Below, piece by piece: positions 39,614 through 51,239 of a stretch of DNA of 64,000 nt. Location of the stretch: contig JADJXQ010000002.1 in assembly GCA_016710335.1 (NCBI GenBank), positions 248,001-312,000 of the forward strand, given 5' to 3'. The position numbers were made by a program, and so were the translations under genes. The DNA comes from Rhodospirillales bacterium (GTDB lineage Bacteria > Pseudomonadota > Alphaproteobacteria > Rhodospirillales > Defluviicoccaceae). The notes under the pieces are model-generated. The model made no database searches. It was not told the origin of the DNA and was given only the letters and a program-made list of their open reading frames with translations. Within the stretch, counting starts at the first letter, position 1. Every line of letters starts with the position of its first letter.

Positions 39614-39906
39614 TGCTGTCACTCTGCACTCTCCACTATCCGAAGGTGGCACACCTTATGCGTCCGCCGCGGTAGACGCAAACGGAGACTATCAAGGCAC
39701 GTTGCAAGGCATTGCGTCATCAGGAGAAGCCAGCAGAATCGTGGCGGCGGCAGAACGGGCGGGCGCTGCCCGCTCGCCGGAGCAAGGGGTCCGCTGAACG
39801 AATCGGCTCAAGCGGCACACGTCAACGCGGCTGTGAAGCATGACACGGTGTAGTTGTCGCGGGCCTCTTTTGCGGGCATGATGTCCCGGGAACAGGAGAG
39901 GTGGGT

Positions 39907-40884
39907 ATGAGCGACATCCATGCTGAGGGAAAAAGGAGCCGTCCGGGAGGAGCACGTCCGCGGACGCTGCGACGGCTGCTCGGGCGCGCCGCCGCAACGT
40001 TGATTGCCGTGGTCGTGACTTTGGCCGCGCCTGAGGCCCAGCAACCGCCGCGCGCCGCGTCCGAGGCGAATCCGACCGAGAAGCTGTTCGAAGCCGTTTA
40101 CGCCAACGATTTCGAAGCCAGCCAGGCGGCGATCGCCGCCGGCGCCGATGTTGCCGCCAAGGATACGTGGGGACTGACCCCGGTCGACATCGCCATCGAC
40201 AAGGGCTATTACGAGATCGCGCATTTTCTGTTGTCGGTCCGCAACTTCCAGGGCAGCGATCGTCCGCTGCAGGCTGCCAATGCGCCCGAGCGGCCTGCCG
40301 CGGTCAATCCGGCCGCCACTGTCGCCGCTCAACAAGATGCTCAACCGAAAGCCCGACCCAAGGCCGAGCCGAAAGCGACACCTCGCAAGGCAAAGCCGAA
40401 GGCAGCACCCCAAACGTCGGACGGCTCTGCGAGTTCGGCCGCGGCTTCGAAGTCGGCGCCTGCGGGCTCGGTGGTAGTGACGAAGCGCGGATTCAGCCTG
40501 CCGGCCGCGCTGGTCGGCGCCCCCGCCCCCTCTGCCAACAAGGCAGCCGCCGATAAAAGCGCAGCGGTGACGCCGGTCGCGGAGAAGCCGGTCGTTGAGA
40601 CGGAAGAACCCGAGCCGCGTTCGGCAGGGAAGGCCCGGGTTGCTCCACGTCCATCCGCAGCGCCATCGAGATCCGCTGCCAGCACCGCCACGCAGCCGGC
40701 TGCAAAGCCGGTCGCGAAACCGACGGCGCCCGCTGCGCCAAAGATGGCGACGGCAGCAGCGCCTCGCGGCACGCCGTGGCCGGAGGACGAGCCGCATCCC
40801 TTCGATCCGTCGACGCCGGTGCCGGGCGCTCTCCCCGCAGCGGGCGCTGCCACGCCGCAACCGGGCTCCGCCTCCGCGGACTAG
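39907..40884 (+). CDS. Ankyrin-repeat-like protein with Ala/Pro/Lys-rich tail
   Basis: A 325-residue protein of unknown function. A basic N-terminus is followed by one hydrophobic segment (AAATLIAVVVTLAAPEA), then one or two ankyrin-like repeats (FEAVYANDFEASQAAIAAGA and WGLTPVDIAIDKGYYEIAHF, about 65-115), then a low-complexity Ala/Pro/Lys tail of about 190 residues. Periplasmic location with a disordered tail is likely. ATG 39907 follows AGGAG. The tail composition is unlike neighbouring genes and resembles histone-like or TonB-like linkers. Confidence 0.7.
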   Translation: MSDIHAEGKRSRPGGARPRTLRRLLGRAAATLIAVVVTLAAPEAQQPPRAASEANPTEKLFEAVYANDFEASQAAIAAGADVAAKDTWGLTPVDIAIDKGYYEIAHFLLSVRNFQGSDRPLQAANAPERPAAVNPAATVAAQQDAQPKARPKAEPKATPRKAKPKAAPQTSDGSASSAAASKSAPAGSVVVTKRGFSLPAALVGAPAPSANKAAADKSAAVTPVAEKPVVETEEPEPRSAGKARVAPRPSAAPSRSAASTATQPAAKPVAKPTAPAAPKMATAAAPRGTPWPEDEPHPFDPSTPVPGALPAAGAATPQPGSASAD

Positions 40885-40891
40885 TGGTCGC

Positions 40892-41413
40892 TCACAGCCA
40901 GCGGCGCACGCGCGCCCGGTAGCGCCTGTAGGCGTCGCCAAAGGTGCGCTCCAGGTAGCGCTCTTCACGCACGATGACGCCGTAGGTGAGTACCAGCACC
41001 GCCGGCGCCGACAGCGCCACCACCCACAGCGAGTCCACCATGACCGCGGCGCTGAGATAGAGCAGCGTCAGCGTCAGGTAGGCGGGGTTGCGCGACCAGC
41101 GGAACGGACCATCCGTAATCAACGCCGTCGTCGACTGATGTACGTGCAAGGTCGTCCGGTGCCTGCGGAACGCGAGCAGGGTCGGCACCGCAATCGCCGT
41201 GCCCGTCGCCAGCAGCCCCGCACCGACTGCATATTGAACCGCGGTGGGAAACACGGCGGCCGGCCACAGGGCGTCGAGGACGATACCGGCCGCGAAGAAG
41301 CCCGCGTAGATCACCGGTGGCAGCGTGATGGCCTGGGAGTGGTCGCCACGTCCGCCGCGAGCCGCGCGCTCATTCGGAGCCGTGGTCGCCGGCGAACGAT
41401 CAGCCATCGGCAT
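40892..41413 (-). CDS. Isoprenylcysteine carboxyl methyltransferase (ICMT)-like membrane protein
   Basis: A protein of about 173 residues with four membrane segments and the family motif GPFRWSRNPAYLTLTLLY followed by EERYLERTFGDAYRRY. In bacteria these enzymes methylate small lipophilic or prenylated substrates; the substrate here is unknown. The start overlaps the stop of the upstream gene; ATG 41413 and 41407 are both possible. Operon with the helical-repeat gene upstream. Confidence 0.83.
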   Translation of the reverse strand: MPMADRSPATTAPNERAARGGRGDHSQAITLPPVIYAGFFAAGIVLDALWPAAVFPTAVQYAVGAGLLATGTAIAVPTLLAFRRHRTTLHVHQSTTALITDGPFRWSRNPAYLTLTLLYLSAAVMVDSLWVVALSAPAVLVLTYGVIVREERYLERTFGDAYRRYRARVRRWL

Positions 41414-43001
41414 CGCGGAGAGCGGCCGACGTGGTTTCGGCAATCGCCTTCATGATCGCGAAGTCGGCGATGTCACGGTCGGACAGCAACTCCCGCGCCG
41501 TCACCGCGAACTCCTCCCAGTAGGGCTCGTCGCCGTCCTGCTTGAGGGTGTAGGCGGTCCATGCGATCATCTCCGCCCACCGCCTGCGCCGCTGCGGCAG
41601 AACGGTATTGAGGATGAACGCAGGTTCTCCAGCGGCGCCGACTCCAGCCTCGGCAACCTGTTTTCTAACCAGGTCGTCGTTCTCGAACCAGGTCTCCATG
41701 AAGGCGAATTCGGCATGCCAGTGGTCGATGGTCTTGATGACGCGAGTGACCGCCCGCGGCTTCAGGATGCCGTCGTCGACCTGCTCGCACAGGTCCGCGA
41801 CCAGCCGCTCGACCTCCATCGCCGCCGGGTTGAGATCGCTGACGCCGATCGTCTCTGCCAGGTCGAAGAACATGAACGGCGGCAGCGTCCCCGTAGCCAC
41901 TCCGGTGGCGAGCAGATGAGCGGTGCTCGCTTGGAGGTAATCGATCGACGTATGGAAAAAATCCGCGTCCAGCGGCAAATCTTCGAGAAAGTCGTCGACG
42001 TTGCTGCGGGACAGGCCGTGATTGACCCAGGCGTCACGAATACCGACGTCGTGCTTCAACAGGAGCCCCACAATCGCGTACTTGCGCTTTTCCTTAGCGA
42101 CGAGGAACAACGACTGAGCGCCGCCTCCGTCGATGCCGGTGGCCAATGCCTTGACGACCTCGCCCGATGGCCACGATGCGCATGCCACTTCGCGCTGGCG
42201 GCAGGTTCGGATCGCTGCATCCAGAGCGGGGCGATCCACCGCGGGCAGCCAGTTGCGGAGCGCGATCATGCGCCGCAGCATTGACCCGCTGATCCGCGCC
42301 GGCGGATTGAGATTGGCGATGGCTTCGGCAACGGAGGTGCGCACTAGCGAGTTGCGGTCGAGCAGCCAGCCGATGGACGCTTCCCGGATCAACGGTTGGT
42401 CGGACTGCAGCATTGCCAAGGCCATGCTGGCCCGGCTGTCCGGGGGAAAAACGTCGGCGCGCTCGAACATCTGCTTCTGAAGGATGAACAGGTCCCCTTT
42501 CGCGGCCGAGACGACCTCCGCGAAGTGCCGCTCTACCTCCCTGCCGTCGCGGGTCACGCCGTGTTCGCCAGGAGGCGGCATGTCCTGTATACAATCCGCC
42601 AACATGGCGCGTAGATCGTCCCCCATGTCCAGCTTGGCGCCGCTGAACTGCGAGAGTATCACCATCAGCACCGCTGGATCGACGGCGCCGCCACGCCCGA
42701 GGCGCAGCAGTTTGTCCACTGCGGCGGCCTTGATGCGTTCGCCGGCGCCGAGACCGCCCTCGATTTGCATGCGCACCCCATCGAGACCGTGAGCGAGCAT
42801 GAACGCGTAAGCCGACACCAGGTTCTCGTTGGGCTTCTTCTTACGGCTTTCGGCGACGATCAGGTCGATCACATCGAGCACCGCTGCCGGCTCATCGTCC
42901 ATGTATTCCGCCGCTTCCTGGGAAGCGGAACCATGGGTTTTGGCGACCAACTCCTTGGCCGCCCGCTTGCCGAGCTGGGTGAGAGGGGAAGATCTGATCA
43001 T
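41400..43001 (-). CDS. Helical-repeat (HEAT-like) protein of unknown function
   Basis: A 533-residue soluble, almost entirely alpha-helical protein. The region 190-300 has repeat-like segments (ALAMLQSDQPLIREASIGWL, VRTSVAEAIANLNPPA) resembling HEAT repeats. I do not recognise a named family. ATG 43001 follows GAGG; a longer in-frame start at 43046 is possible. Its stop overlaps the ICMT-like gene, so the two are co-transcribed and may act together. Confidence 0.68.
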   Translation of the reverse strand: MIRSSPLTQLGKRAAKELVAKTHGSASQEAAEYMDDEPAAVLDVIDLIVAESRKKKPNENLVSAYAFMLAHGLDGVRMQIEGGLGAGERIKAAAVDKLLRLGRGGAVDPAVLMVILSQFSGAKLDMGDDLRAMLADCIQDMPPPGEHGVTRDGREVERHFAEVVSAAKGDLFILQKQMFERADVFPPDSRASMALAMLQSDQPLIREASIGWLLDRNSLVRTSVAEAIANLNPPARISGSMLRRMIALRNWLPAVDRPALDAAIRTCRQREVACASWPSGEVVKALATGIDGGGAQSLFLVAKEKRKYAIVGLLLKHDVGIRDAWVNHGLSRSNVDDFLEDLPLDADFFHTSIDYLQASTAHLLATGVATGTLPPFMFFDLAETIGVSDLNPAAMEVERLVADLCEQVDDGILKPRAVTRVIKTIDHWHAEFAFMETWFENDDLVRKQVAEAGVGAAGEPAFILNTVLPQRRRRWAEMIAWTAYTLKQDGDEPYWEEFAVTARELLSDRDIADFAIMKAIAETTSAALRDADG

Positions 43002-43169
43002 CGGGGCGCCTCGCACTGTTTCCGTGTCGCCAACCGGCTCGACCATAGTCGCCCGGGCTCAGGGTTGAAAGCGCCGGAAACACGCGGCCGCGAGAAATCC
43101 CGAGGCGGCTGCCGGAACAGCCGACGGGGATGCTCTGCGTCGTTCGCAATCGCCGACGGAGCGATGCGA

Positions 43170-44273
43170 CTAAGACGCTGCCACCGGTGACGCGCCCCAT
43201 GCCGTCAGGGCAGCTTGGGGATCGATGAACTGCACCCGCTGGCGGGGAGACGGCGCCTCGCCGTCGACATGAACCGGGAACAGGATTTCGGTGTAGTCGG
43301 GCTGGGGAGACACCAAGCCGCGCGCGGCGACGTGGGGGTGGGTCGGGATGTCGGCGTGCTCGATGACGGCGAGATAGCAGCAGTCGGCCTCCGGCAGGAG
43401 CGCCTCCCAGTGGGCGAGCGGCTGGGAAGCGAACAGGACCTTTAGTTCGGCAATGAGGGTGGTCTGCGGCAGCGGCTGGTATTGCTGCTCGATCCATTGC
43501 GGGTGGGCGACGGCAGTGCAGAAGTTCCGCCAGAACTTGGGCTCCAGGGCGCTCAGCGTCACGAATCGGTCGTCGGCAGTGCGGTAGATCTGGTAACAGG
43601 CGGCGCCTCCGCTCAGCAGTCCGCGACCGCGGCGGGCCTCGAAGGCGAAGGCGAGTTCCTGCAGAGATAGGCACGAATCGGCGAGGCCGACGTCGAGGTA
43701 GGCCCCGCCGGCGCCGTTGACGCGGGCGGCGAGCGCGCCGAGTACGGCGATCACGGCCATCAGGGCGCCGGCATGGTCTGCCATGGGCGGGAACGGGATC
43801 ACCGGCGTTTCGCTGGTGCCGGTGGATGCCAGGGTGCCGGTCAAGGCTTCGTAGTTGAGGTCGTGCCCGGCAGCGAGCCGCAGCGGCCCGGTTTGACCCC
43901 AACCCGAGAGCGCACAATGAATCAATCGCGGGTTCAAAGACTTGAGGCGCTGTTCGCCGACGCCGAGGCGGTCGAGAACGCCGGGGCGGAACGACTCCAG
44001 CAGCACGTCGGCCGTTGCCACCAGTGCCTCCAGGCGGGCCCGGTCGGCGTCGGCCTTGAGGTCCAACTCGATCACCCGTTTGCCGGCGTTGATGATGTTA
44101 TAGTACGGCGACACGCCGACCATGTTGCCGGTGTCGAGGGTGCGGCCCGGCTCGCCGCCCGGCGGCTCCACCTTGACCACGTCGGCGCCCATGTCGGCCA
44201 GCATACGAGTCGCGAAGGGACCCGGCAGATACTGGCTGAGATCCAGCACCCGTATGCCCCCAAGAAGTTGCAT
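43170..44273 (-). CDS. CaiB/BaiF-family CoA-transferase (alpha-methylacyl-CoA racemase-like)
   Basis: A 367-residue class III CoA-transferase beginning MQLLGGIRVLDLSQYLPGPF with ADMGADVVKVEPPGGE, NAGKRVIELDLK and LLESFRPGVLDRLG, all typical. The family moves CoA between acids or epimerises 2-methylacyl-CoA esters; this sequence looks closest to alpha-methylacyl-CoA racemase, which would link to branched-chain acyl-CoA metabolism. It is downstream of clpA on the same strand with a 42-base gap but is functionally unrelated. Confidence 0.88.
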   Translation of the reverse strand: MQLLGGIRVLDLSQYLPGPFATRMLADMGADVVKVEPPGGEPGRTLDTGNMVGVSPYYNIINAGKRVIELDLKADADRARLEALVATADVLLESFRPGVLDRLGVGEQRLKSLNPRLIHCALSGWGQTGPLRLAAGHDLNYEALTGTLASTGTSETPVIPFPPMADHAGALMAVIAVLGALAARVNGAGGAYLDVGLADSCLSLQELAFAFEARRGRGLLSGGAACYQIYRTADDRFVTLSALEPKFWRNFCTAVAHPQWIEQQYQPLPQTTLIAELKVLFASQPLAHWEALLPEADCCYLAVIEHADIPTHPHVAARGLVSPQPDYTEILFPVHVDGEAPSPRQRVQFIDPQAALTAWGASPVAAS

Positions 44274-44315
44274 CGTGTCTCCCCTGCCCGACCGCGTCGC
44301 TTCGCGGTTCCCCGC

Positions 44316-46631
<2,316 letters not shown>

Positions 46632-46639
46632 GGGCGTCC

Positions 46640-46978
46640 CTATTCGTTACCTTCTTTTTCAATGGTGCACTGCAGCGGATGCTGATGCTGACGCGCCAGC
46701 CCCATGACCTGGTTGACCTTGGTCTCGGCAACTTCATACGTGAAGATCCCGCAAATGCCGACGCCGCGGTGATGGACGTGGAGCATGATGCGCACCGCGT
46801 CCTCGTGACCCTTGCCGAAAAACCGTTCGAGGACATGAACGACGAACTCCATCGGCGTGTAGTCGTCGTTTAACATCAGAACTTTGTACATTGACGGCTT
46901 CTTGGTTTTCGGCCGCTTCTTGGTGGAAATGCCGGTCCCCGGAACGCCGTTTATGGACGGTCGGTTCGGGGCGCTCAT
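46640..46978 (-). CDS. clpS: ClpS adaptor protein
   Basis: A 112-residue adaptor delivering N-degron substrates to ClpA. The substrate-binding residues are in VLMLNDDYTPMEFVVHVLE and the HHRGVGICGIFTYEVAETK segment is typical. ATG 46978 follows GGAGAA. An in-frame extension to 47293 lies in the promoter region and is not conserved-looking. Confidence 0.96.
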   Translation of the reverse strand: MSAPNRPSINGVPGTGISTKKRPKTKKPSMYKVLMLNDDYTPMEFVVHVLERFFGKGHEDAVRIMLHVHHRGVGICGIFTYEVAETKVNQVMGLARQHQHPLQCTIEKEGNE

Positions 46979-47302
46979 GGTGTTTCTCCGTTCATTTCCT
47001 GTGCCACGACCTGCTCGGTTCGGAGTGTGCCCCACCCACTGCGGGCGTCCACCTCCAGTCCGAATATATCGCATTTTTTCCCACGAAGGCCACCCGTCTC
47101 CAGCGCCCATCGCAGAATGTGGCAAAATCGCGCCCACGGCGCAGCCTGCGGGGCAGACTGGGTCAACCCCTTGCTCACCGGTTCGTGTGCGCACACTCAA
47201 ACGTAGATGGGAAGCCTGCCGCGAGCCCGCATCCCCCAGAACTTCTCGACTGGATTGGCCGCCGCGCAAGCCAGCCCTTTTGTGCTCACCCACGCGGGCG
47301 GA
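46979..47302. other. 324-base intergenic region upstream of clpS
   Basis: No gene is supported. It separates the end of pgm from clpS, both on the minus strand. A TATATT hexamer read on the minus strand at 47068-47063, preceded by an A-rich stretch, is the best -10 candidate for clpSA; the matching -35 is poor. No clear terminator hairpin was seen for pgm. Confidence 0.4.
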
Positions 47303-48949
47303 TCAGGTGATGACCGTCGGTCGGTCGCGGCCGGTGCGTAGCGGGATATCGGCGAACTCGCCGGCGATGGTGATCAGCGGCGCAAGGGCAGTTTGTGGGT
47401 CCTGGTCGTGAAGCGCCGGGTCGGGCTCGTAGCGTTCCACATACACCCTAAGGGTCGCCCCTTCGGTTCCGGTTCCCGACAGGCGATAGACGATGCGTGA
47501 GCCATCGACGAAACCAACGCGAATGCCCTGTTGCGTCGAAACGCTGCCGTCGACCGGATCGGTGTAGGAGAAGTCATCGGCGAAGGCGACCTCGTACGCC
47601 CCCAGCCGTTTCCCCGCCAGGGTTGACGTCTGCTCCCGCAGCCGGTCCATCAGACCATTCGCCGCGTCCACGTCGACCCCCTCGTAGTCGTGACGCGAGT
47701 AGTAGTTGCGGCCGTAGGTGCGCCAGTGGTCGCGGACGATGTCGGCGACCGACTCGCCGCGGTGGGCGACGACGTTGAGCCAGAACAGCACCGCCCACAG
47801 CCCGTCCTTTTCGCGCACATGATCGGAGCCGGTCCCAAAGCTTTCCTCGCCGCAGAGCGTGACCTTGCCGGCGTCGAGCAGGTTGCCGAAGAACTTCCAC
47901 CCCGTCGGCGTTTCGAAACACGGGATGCCGAGAGCCGCGGCGACGCGGTCCGGCGCTTGGCTGGTCGGCATAGACCGAGCAATGCCGGACAGTCCGCGGC
48001 GGTACCCGGGCGCCGCCGCGGCGTTGGCGGCGAGGACGGCAAGGCTGTCGCTGGGCGTCACGAAGAAGCGCTTGCCGATGACCATGTTGCGGTCGCCGTC
48101 GCCGTCCGACGCGGCGCCGAACTGCGGCCCATTCGGCGCATCGACTGCCGCGACCAGATCATGAGCGTGAGCCTGGTTCGGATCGGGATGGCCGCCGCCG
48201 AAATCTTCCAGAGGAATGCCGTTGATCACTGTGCCTGCAGGGGCGCCGAGGCGGTCTTCAAGGATGGCGCAGGCGTAGGGTCCGGTCACCGCATGCATGG
48301 CGTCGAAGCACATGCGAAAGCCGCGGGCGACGAACATCTCGCGGATCGCCGCGAAATCGAACAGGCTTTCCATGAGATCGGCGTAATCCGCGACCGGATC
48401 GAAGACCTCGACGATCATGTCGCCAATCCGGCTCTCGCCCAACCGATCGATGTCCACGTCAGGCACGTCGGCCACGCGATACTCGCTGATGACCCGGGTG
48501 CGCGCATAGATGGCCTCTGTCACCTTTTCGGGCGCCGGACCGCCGTTGCCTATGTTGTACTTGATGCCAAAGTCCTCGCTCGGGCCGCCGGGATTGTGAC
48601 TGGCGGAGAGGACGATGCCGCCGAAGGCGCCGCGCTTGCGGATGACGCAGGAGGTCGCCGGCGTCGACAGGATGCCCCCTTGCCCGACCAGCACCCGCCC
48701 GAAACCGTTGGCGGCTGCCATCTTGACGATGATTTGGATAGCTTCCCGGTTGAAGTAGCGGCCGTCGCCGCCCACCACAAGGCACTCGCCGCGGTAGCCG
48801 TCGAGCGAATCGAAGATCGATTGCACGAAGTTCTGCAGGTAGTGCGGCTCCTGAAACGCCTTGACCTTCTTGCGCAGGCCGGACGTGCCGGGTTTCTGCC
48901 CTTCGAAAGGTGTGGTCTTGATGGTCCTGATTGTCATCGACTTGTTCAT
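47303..48949 (-). CDS. pgm: Phosphoglucomutase, alpha-D-glucose phosphate-specific
   Basis: A 548-residue enzyme that interconverts glucose 1-phosphate and glucose 6-phosphate. The phosphoserine is S117 in ASHNPGG, the metal loop is SDGDGDRNM, and the sugar-binding CGEESFGTGSDH and phosphate-binding RLSGTGTEG follow. Length matches the long animal/plant-type family seen in rhizobia. ATG 48949 follows CGGAG; an in-frame extension to 49054 looks non-coding. Confidence 0.95.
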   Translation of the reverse strand: MNKSMTIRTIKTTPFEGQKPGTSGLRKKVKAFQEPHYLQNFVQSIFDSLDGYRGECLVVGGDGRYFNREAIQIIVKMAAANGFGRVLVGQGGILSTPATSCVIRKRGAFGGIVLSASHNPGGPSEDFGIKYNIGNGGPAPEKVTEAIYARTRVISEYRVADVPDVDIDRLGESRIGDMIVEVFDPVADYADLMESLFDFAAIREMFVARGFRMCFDAMHAVTGPYACAILEDRLGAPAGTVINGIPLEDFGGGHPDPNQAHAHDLVAAVDAPNGPQFGAASDGDGDRNMVIGKRFFVTPSDSLAVLAANAAAAPGYRRGLSGIARSMPTSQAPDRVAAALGIPCFETPTGWKFFGNLLDAGKVTLCGEESFGTGSDHVREKDGLWAVLFWLNVVAHRGESVADIVRDHWRTYGRNYYSRHDYEGVDVDAANGLMDRLREQTSTLAGKRLGAYEVAFADDFSYTDPVDGSVSTQQGIRVGFVDGSRIVYRLSGTGTEGATLRVYVERYEPDPALHDQDPQTALAPLITIAGEFADIPLRTGRDRPTVIT

Positions 48950-49305
48950 CCCGCTCCGAGTTACGCCCCTTGGATAAGGCGCGCGGACATTAGCAACCTT
49001 GGGAGAGGTCGCCAACTGCCGCCGATCGGCAGCGCTCTCTGCGCCCGAGTGCATGGTCGGGACCGTGACAGCAGCGAAAGTTCATGGCGTTAACCGATTC
49101 TTATGGACGTAGCGCAAACCATGACAAAGCGGCCCCTCGACAGGAACTGCGCTCAACTCGACACGCCATGAGAACGCCTTTGAATTACGCTCTGGAATCA
49201 GACGAGAATCATGTTGTATCCAAGTGCGGTGTTGTGGCAAAGATGGATTTGACGGCAGGGGTATCGGCCGCATTGACGGCCGTGTTGCAGTTGCGGGGAG
49301 GTAGA
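48950..49305. other. 356-base divergent region between pgm and the carboxypeptidase gene
   Basis: The frame of the downstream gene stays open across most of this stretch, but the encoded sequence is not signal-peptide-like and the strong GGGGAGG is at 49295. The region should hold both promoters. It contains a candidate CtrA-type site with an embedded GANTC at 49090-49104. Nothing else is recognised. Confidence 0.45.
49090..49104 (+). promoter_or_regulatory. Candidate CtrA box with internal GANTC site
   Basis: The sequence TTAACCGATTCTTAT is TTAA-N7-TTAT, one mismatch from the alphaproteobacterial CtrA consensus TTAA-N7-TTAA, and its spacer contains the CcrM methylation site GATTC. It stands 202 bases before the start of a peptidoglycan carboxypeptidase gene, a plausible cell-cycle target. 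Function is inferred from the match alone. Confidence 0.3.
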
Positions 49306-51132
49306 ATGACCGCGGACACGAAGCGACGGTCCAGGCTGTACTCAATTTGCGCCGCTTTCGTGTGCGGCCTTGTCTTTCTCGCCCCCGCGCCCGCGCTCGC
49401 GAAGTATGCCTCCCTGGTCATGGATGCGGCGACGGGCCGGATCCTGCACGCATCGAATCCGGACGACCGCAAGTATCCGGCGTCTCTCACCAAAATGATG
49501 ACGCTGTTCATGCTGTTCGAGGCGATGGACACAGGCCGCGTCTCGCCTGCGACGTCGATGCCGGTCTCCAAGCACGCCGCGTCGCAGCCGCCATCAAAGC
49601 TGGGACTGAAGCCGGGGCAATCCATCAAGGTCGAAGACGCCATCCAGGCACTAGCGGTCAAGTCGGCAAACGACGTGGCGGCGGTCGTTGGCGAGTATCT
49701 GGGCGGTACGGAGCAGAATTTCGCGCGAGCCATGACGATCCGCGCGCGGCAGCTTGGCATGACGCGCACCACGTTCCGCAACGCCTCCGGCCTGCCTGAC
49801 GCCGAACAGTTGAGCACCGCCCGCGACATGGCGACTTTGGCGCGCGCCCTGATCCGCGACTTCCCACATCATTATCATGTGTTCTCCGCGCAAACCTTCA
49901 GCTACGGCGGGCACAGTTACCGCAGCCACAACCGGCTTCTCGGCACCTACAGCGGCGCGGACGGCATCAAGACCGGCTACATCCGCGCATCCGGTTACAA
50001 TCTGGTGGCTTCGGTCAAGCGGGACGGGCGGCGGCTGATCGGCGTTGTCTTTGGCGGCAAGACATCGGCTACGCGCAACACCCACATGGCGGCACTGCTG
50101 GACCAGAGCTTCGGCGGCTCCAAGCCGACGACCCTGGTCGGGCATCGCAGCGACGACGTCTGGGGCGTACAGGTCGGCGCCTTTTCCGACAAGGGCGCGG
50201 CGCTGCGTGCGGCCCGTAATGCCGCCCGGCATCTCCAGTCGGTGGCGGACGACACCATTATCCGCATTGATCGTTCCGAGGCTCGCGGCAAACGCTCCTA
50301 CCATCTCGCTCGCATCCTCAATTTCAGCAAGCAGGACGCCTACCAGGCCTGCCGCGTCTTGAAGACACAGCGGGTCAAGTGCCTCGTGCTGCGGGTCGAC
50401 GAAGCGCCGATGCTGCGCACCGCCAGTGCCCTCGGCGCTCGGATCGGCACGCCCACGGCCAAGCCGACGTTCGCACGGGAGGCAGCGACCGAGACCGCTG
50501 CGATCAGGCCGCTCGAAGAAGGCGATCCCGGCGACTGGGGGGTTCAGGTGGGCGCCTTCATGGGGCTCGATCCGGCCCGTGATGCCGCGCGCGATGCATC
50601 TGCGACCGCCTCGCGGCACTTGGCCAGCGGAATGCCGGTCGTCGTGACGCAGACGTCGCGCAATCACACCATGTTCTTGTCGCGGGTGCACGGCGTGAGC
50701 AAGGAGAGCGCATCCCTCGCCTGCCGCCAACTGCGTGAGAGCAAGAAGGACTGCATGGTGCTTCGCGTCACCGGCAATGCGGCGCTAGCGTGGGCGCCGG
50801 CAGCGGGCGAGACGCCCACGGTCGACCAAGGATCTACCGGCAACGCGGCGCCAATATCCCAGTATGCCGCGGACTGGGGGGTTCAGGTCGGCGTCGTCGC
50901 GACTGAGGGCTCGGCCCGCAAGCTTGCGGAAGACGCGGTTGCCAACACTCCCGGCCCCCTCGAGTCCGGTAACGTGACGGTCGTTCCGCTGACCGCCAAA
51001 CGCGGCAGCAAGCTCTATCGCGCCCAGGTTGTCGGCATCACCAAGCCAGAGGCCTACCATGCCTGCCGCGCCCTCAAGACGCGGAAAATGCCGTGCATGG
51101 TTCTGCGCATGAGGAGCTCCGGTCCCGCCTGA
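49306..51132 (+). CDS. D-alanyl-D-alanine carboxypeptidase with three SPOR-like domains
   Basis: A 608-residue secreted protein. After a signal peptide (to about residue 32) comes an S11 D,D-carboxypeptidase with S60-LTK, S120-AN and K222-TG active-site motifs. Three repeats of about 80 residues follow (285-366, 410-490, 523-603), each opening with WGVQVG and ending with a cysteine pair (ACRxL...C-VLR). They resemble SPOR domains, which bind denuded peptidoglycan at division sites. The ATG follows GGGGAGG. Most relatives carry one such domain, so three is unusual. It likely trims pentapeptides at the septum. Confidence 0.9.
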   Translation: MTADTKRRSRLYSICAAFVCGLVFLAPAPALAKYASLVMDAATGRILHASNPDDRKYPASLTKMMTLFMLFEAMDTGRVSPATSMPVSKHAASQPPSKLGLKPGQSIKVEDAIQALAVKSANDVAAVVGEYLGGTEQNFARAMTIRARQLGMTRTTFRNASGLPDAEQLSTARDMATLARALIRDFPHHYHVFSAQTFSYGGHSYRSHNRLLGTYSGADGIKTGYIRASGYNLVASVKRDGRRLIGVVFGGKTSATRNTHMAALLDQSFGGSKPTTLVGHRSDDVWGVQVGAFSDKGAALRAARNAARHLQSVADDTIIRIDRSEARGKRSYHLARILNFSKQDAYQACRVLKTQRVKCLVLRVDEAPMLRTASALGARIGTPTAKPTFAREAATETAAIRPLEEGDPGDWGVQVGAFMGLDPARDAARDASATASRHLASGMPVVVTQTSRNHTMFLSRVHGVSKESASLACRQLRESKKDCMVLRVTGNAALAWAPAAGETPTVDQGSTGNAAPISQYAADWGVQVGVVATEGSARKLAEDAVANTPGPLESGNVTVVPLTAKRGSKLYRAQVVGITKPEAYHACRALKTRKMPCMVLRMRSSGPA

Positions 51133-51239
51133 ACCGCAGCGCGAACGGAGTAGCGTTGAAAGAGACCGGCGCGGATCCCATCTGACGCACATGGCCGGCT
51201 GGCCGGTAGCAGTTCCGCAACGGGTCCATCCGCTTGCAC

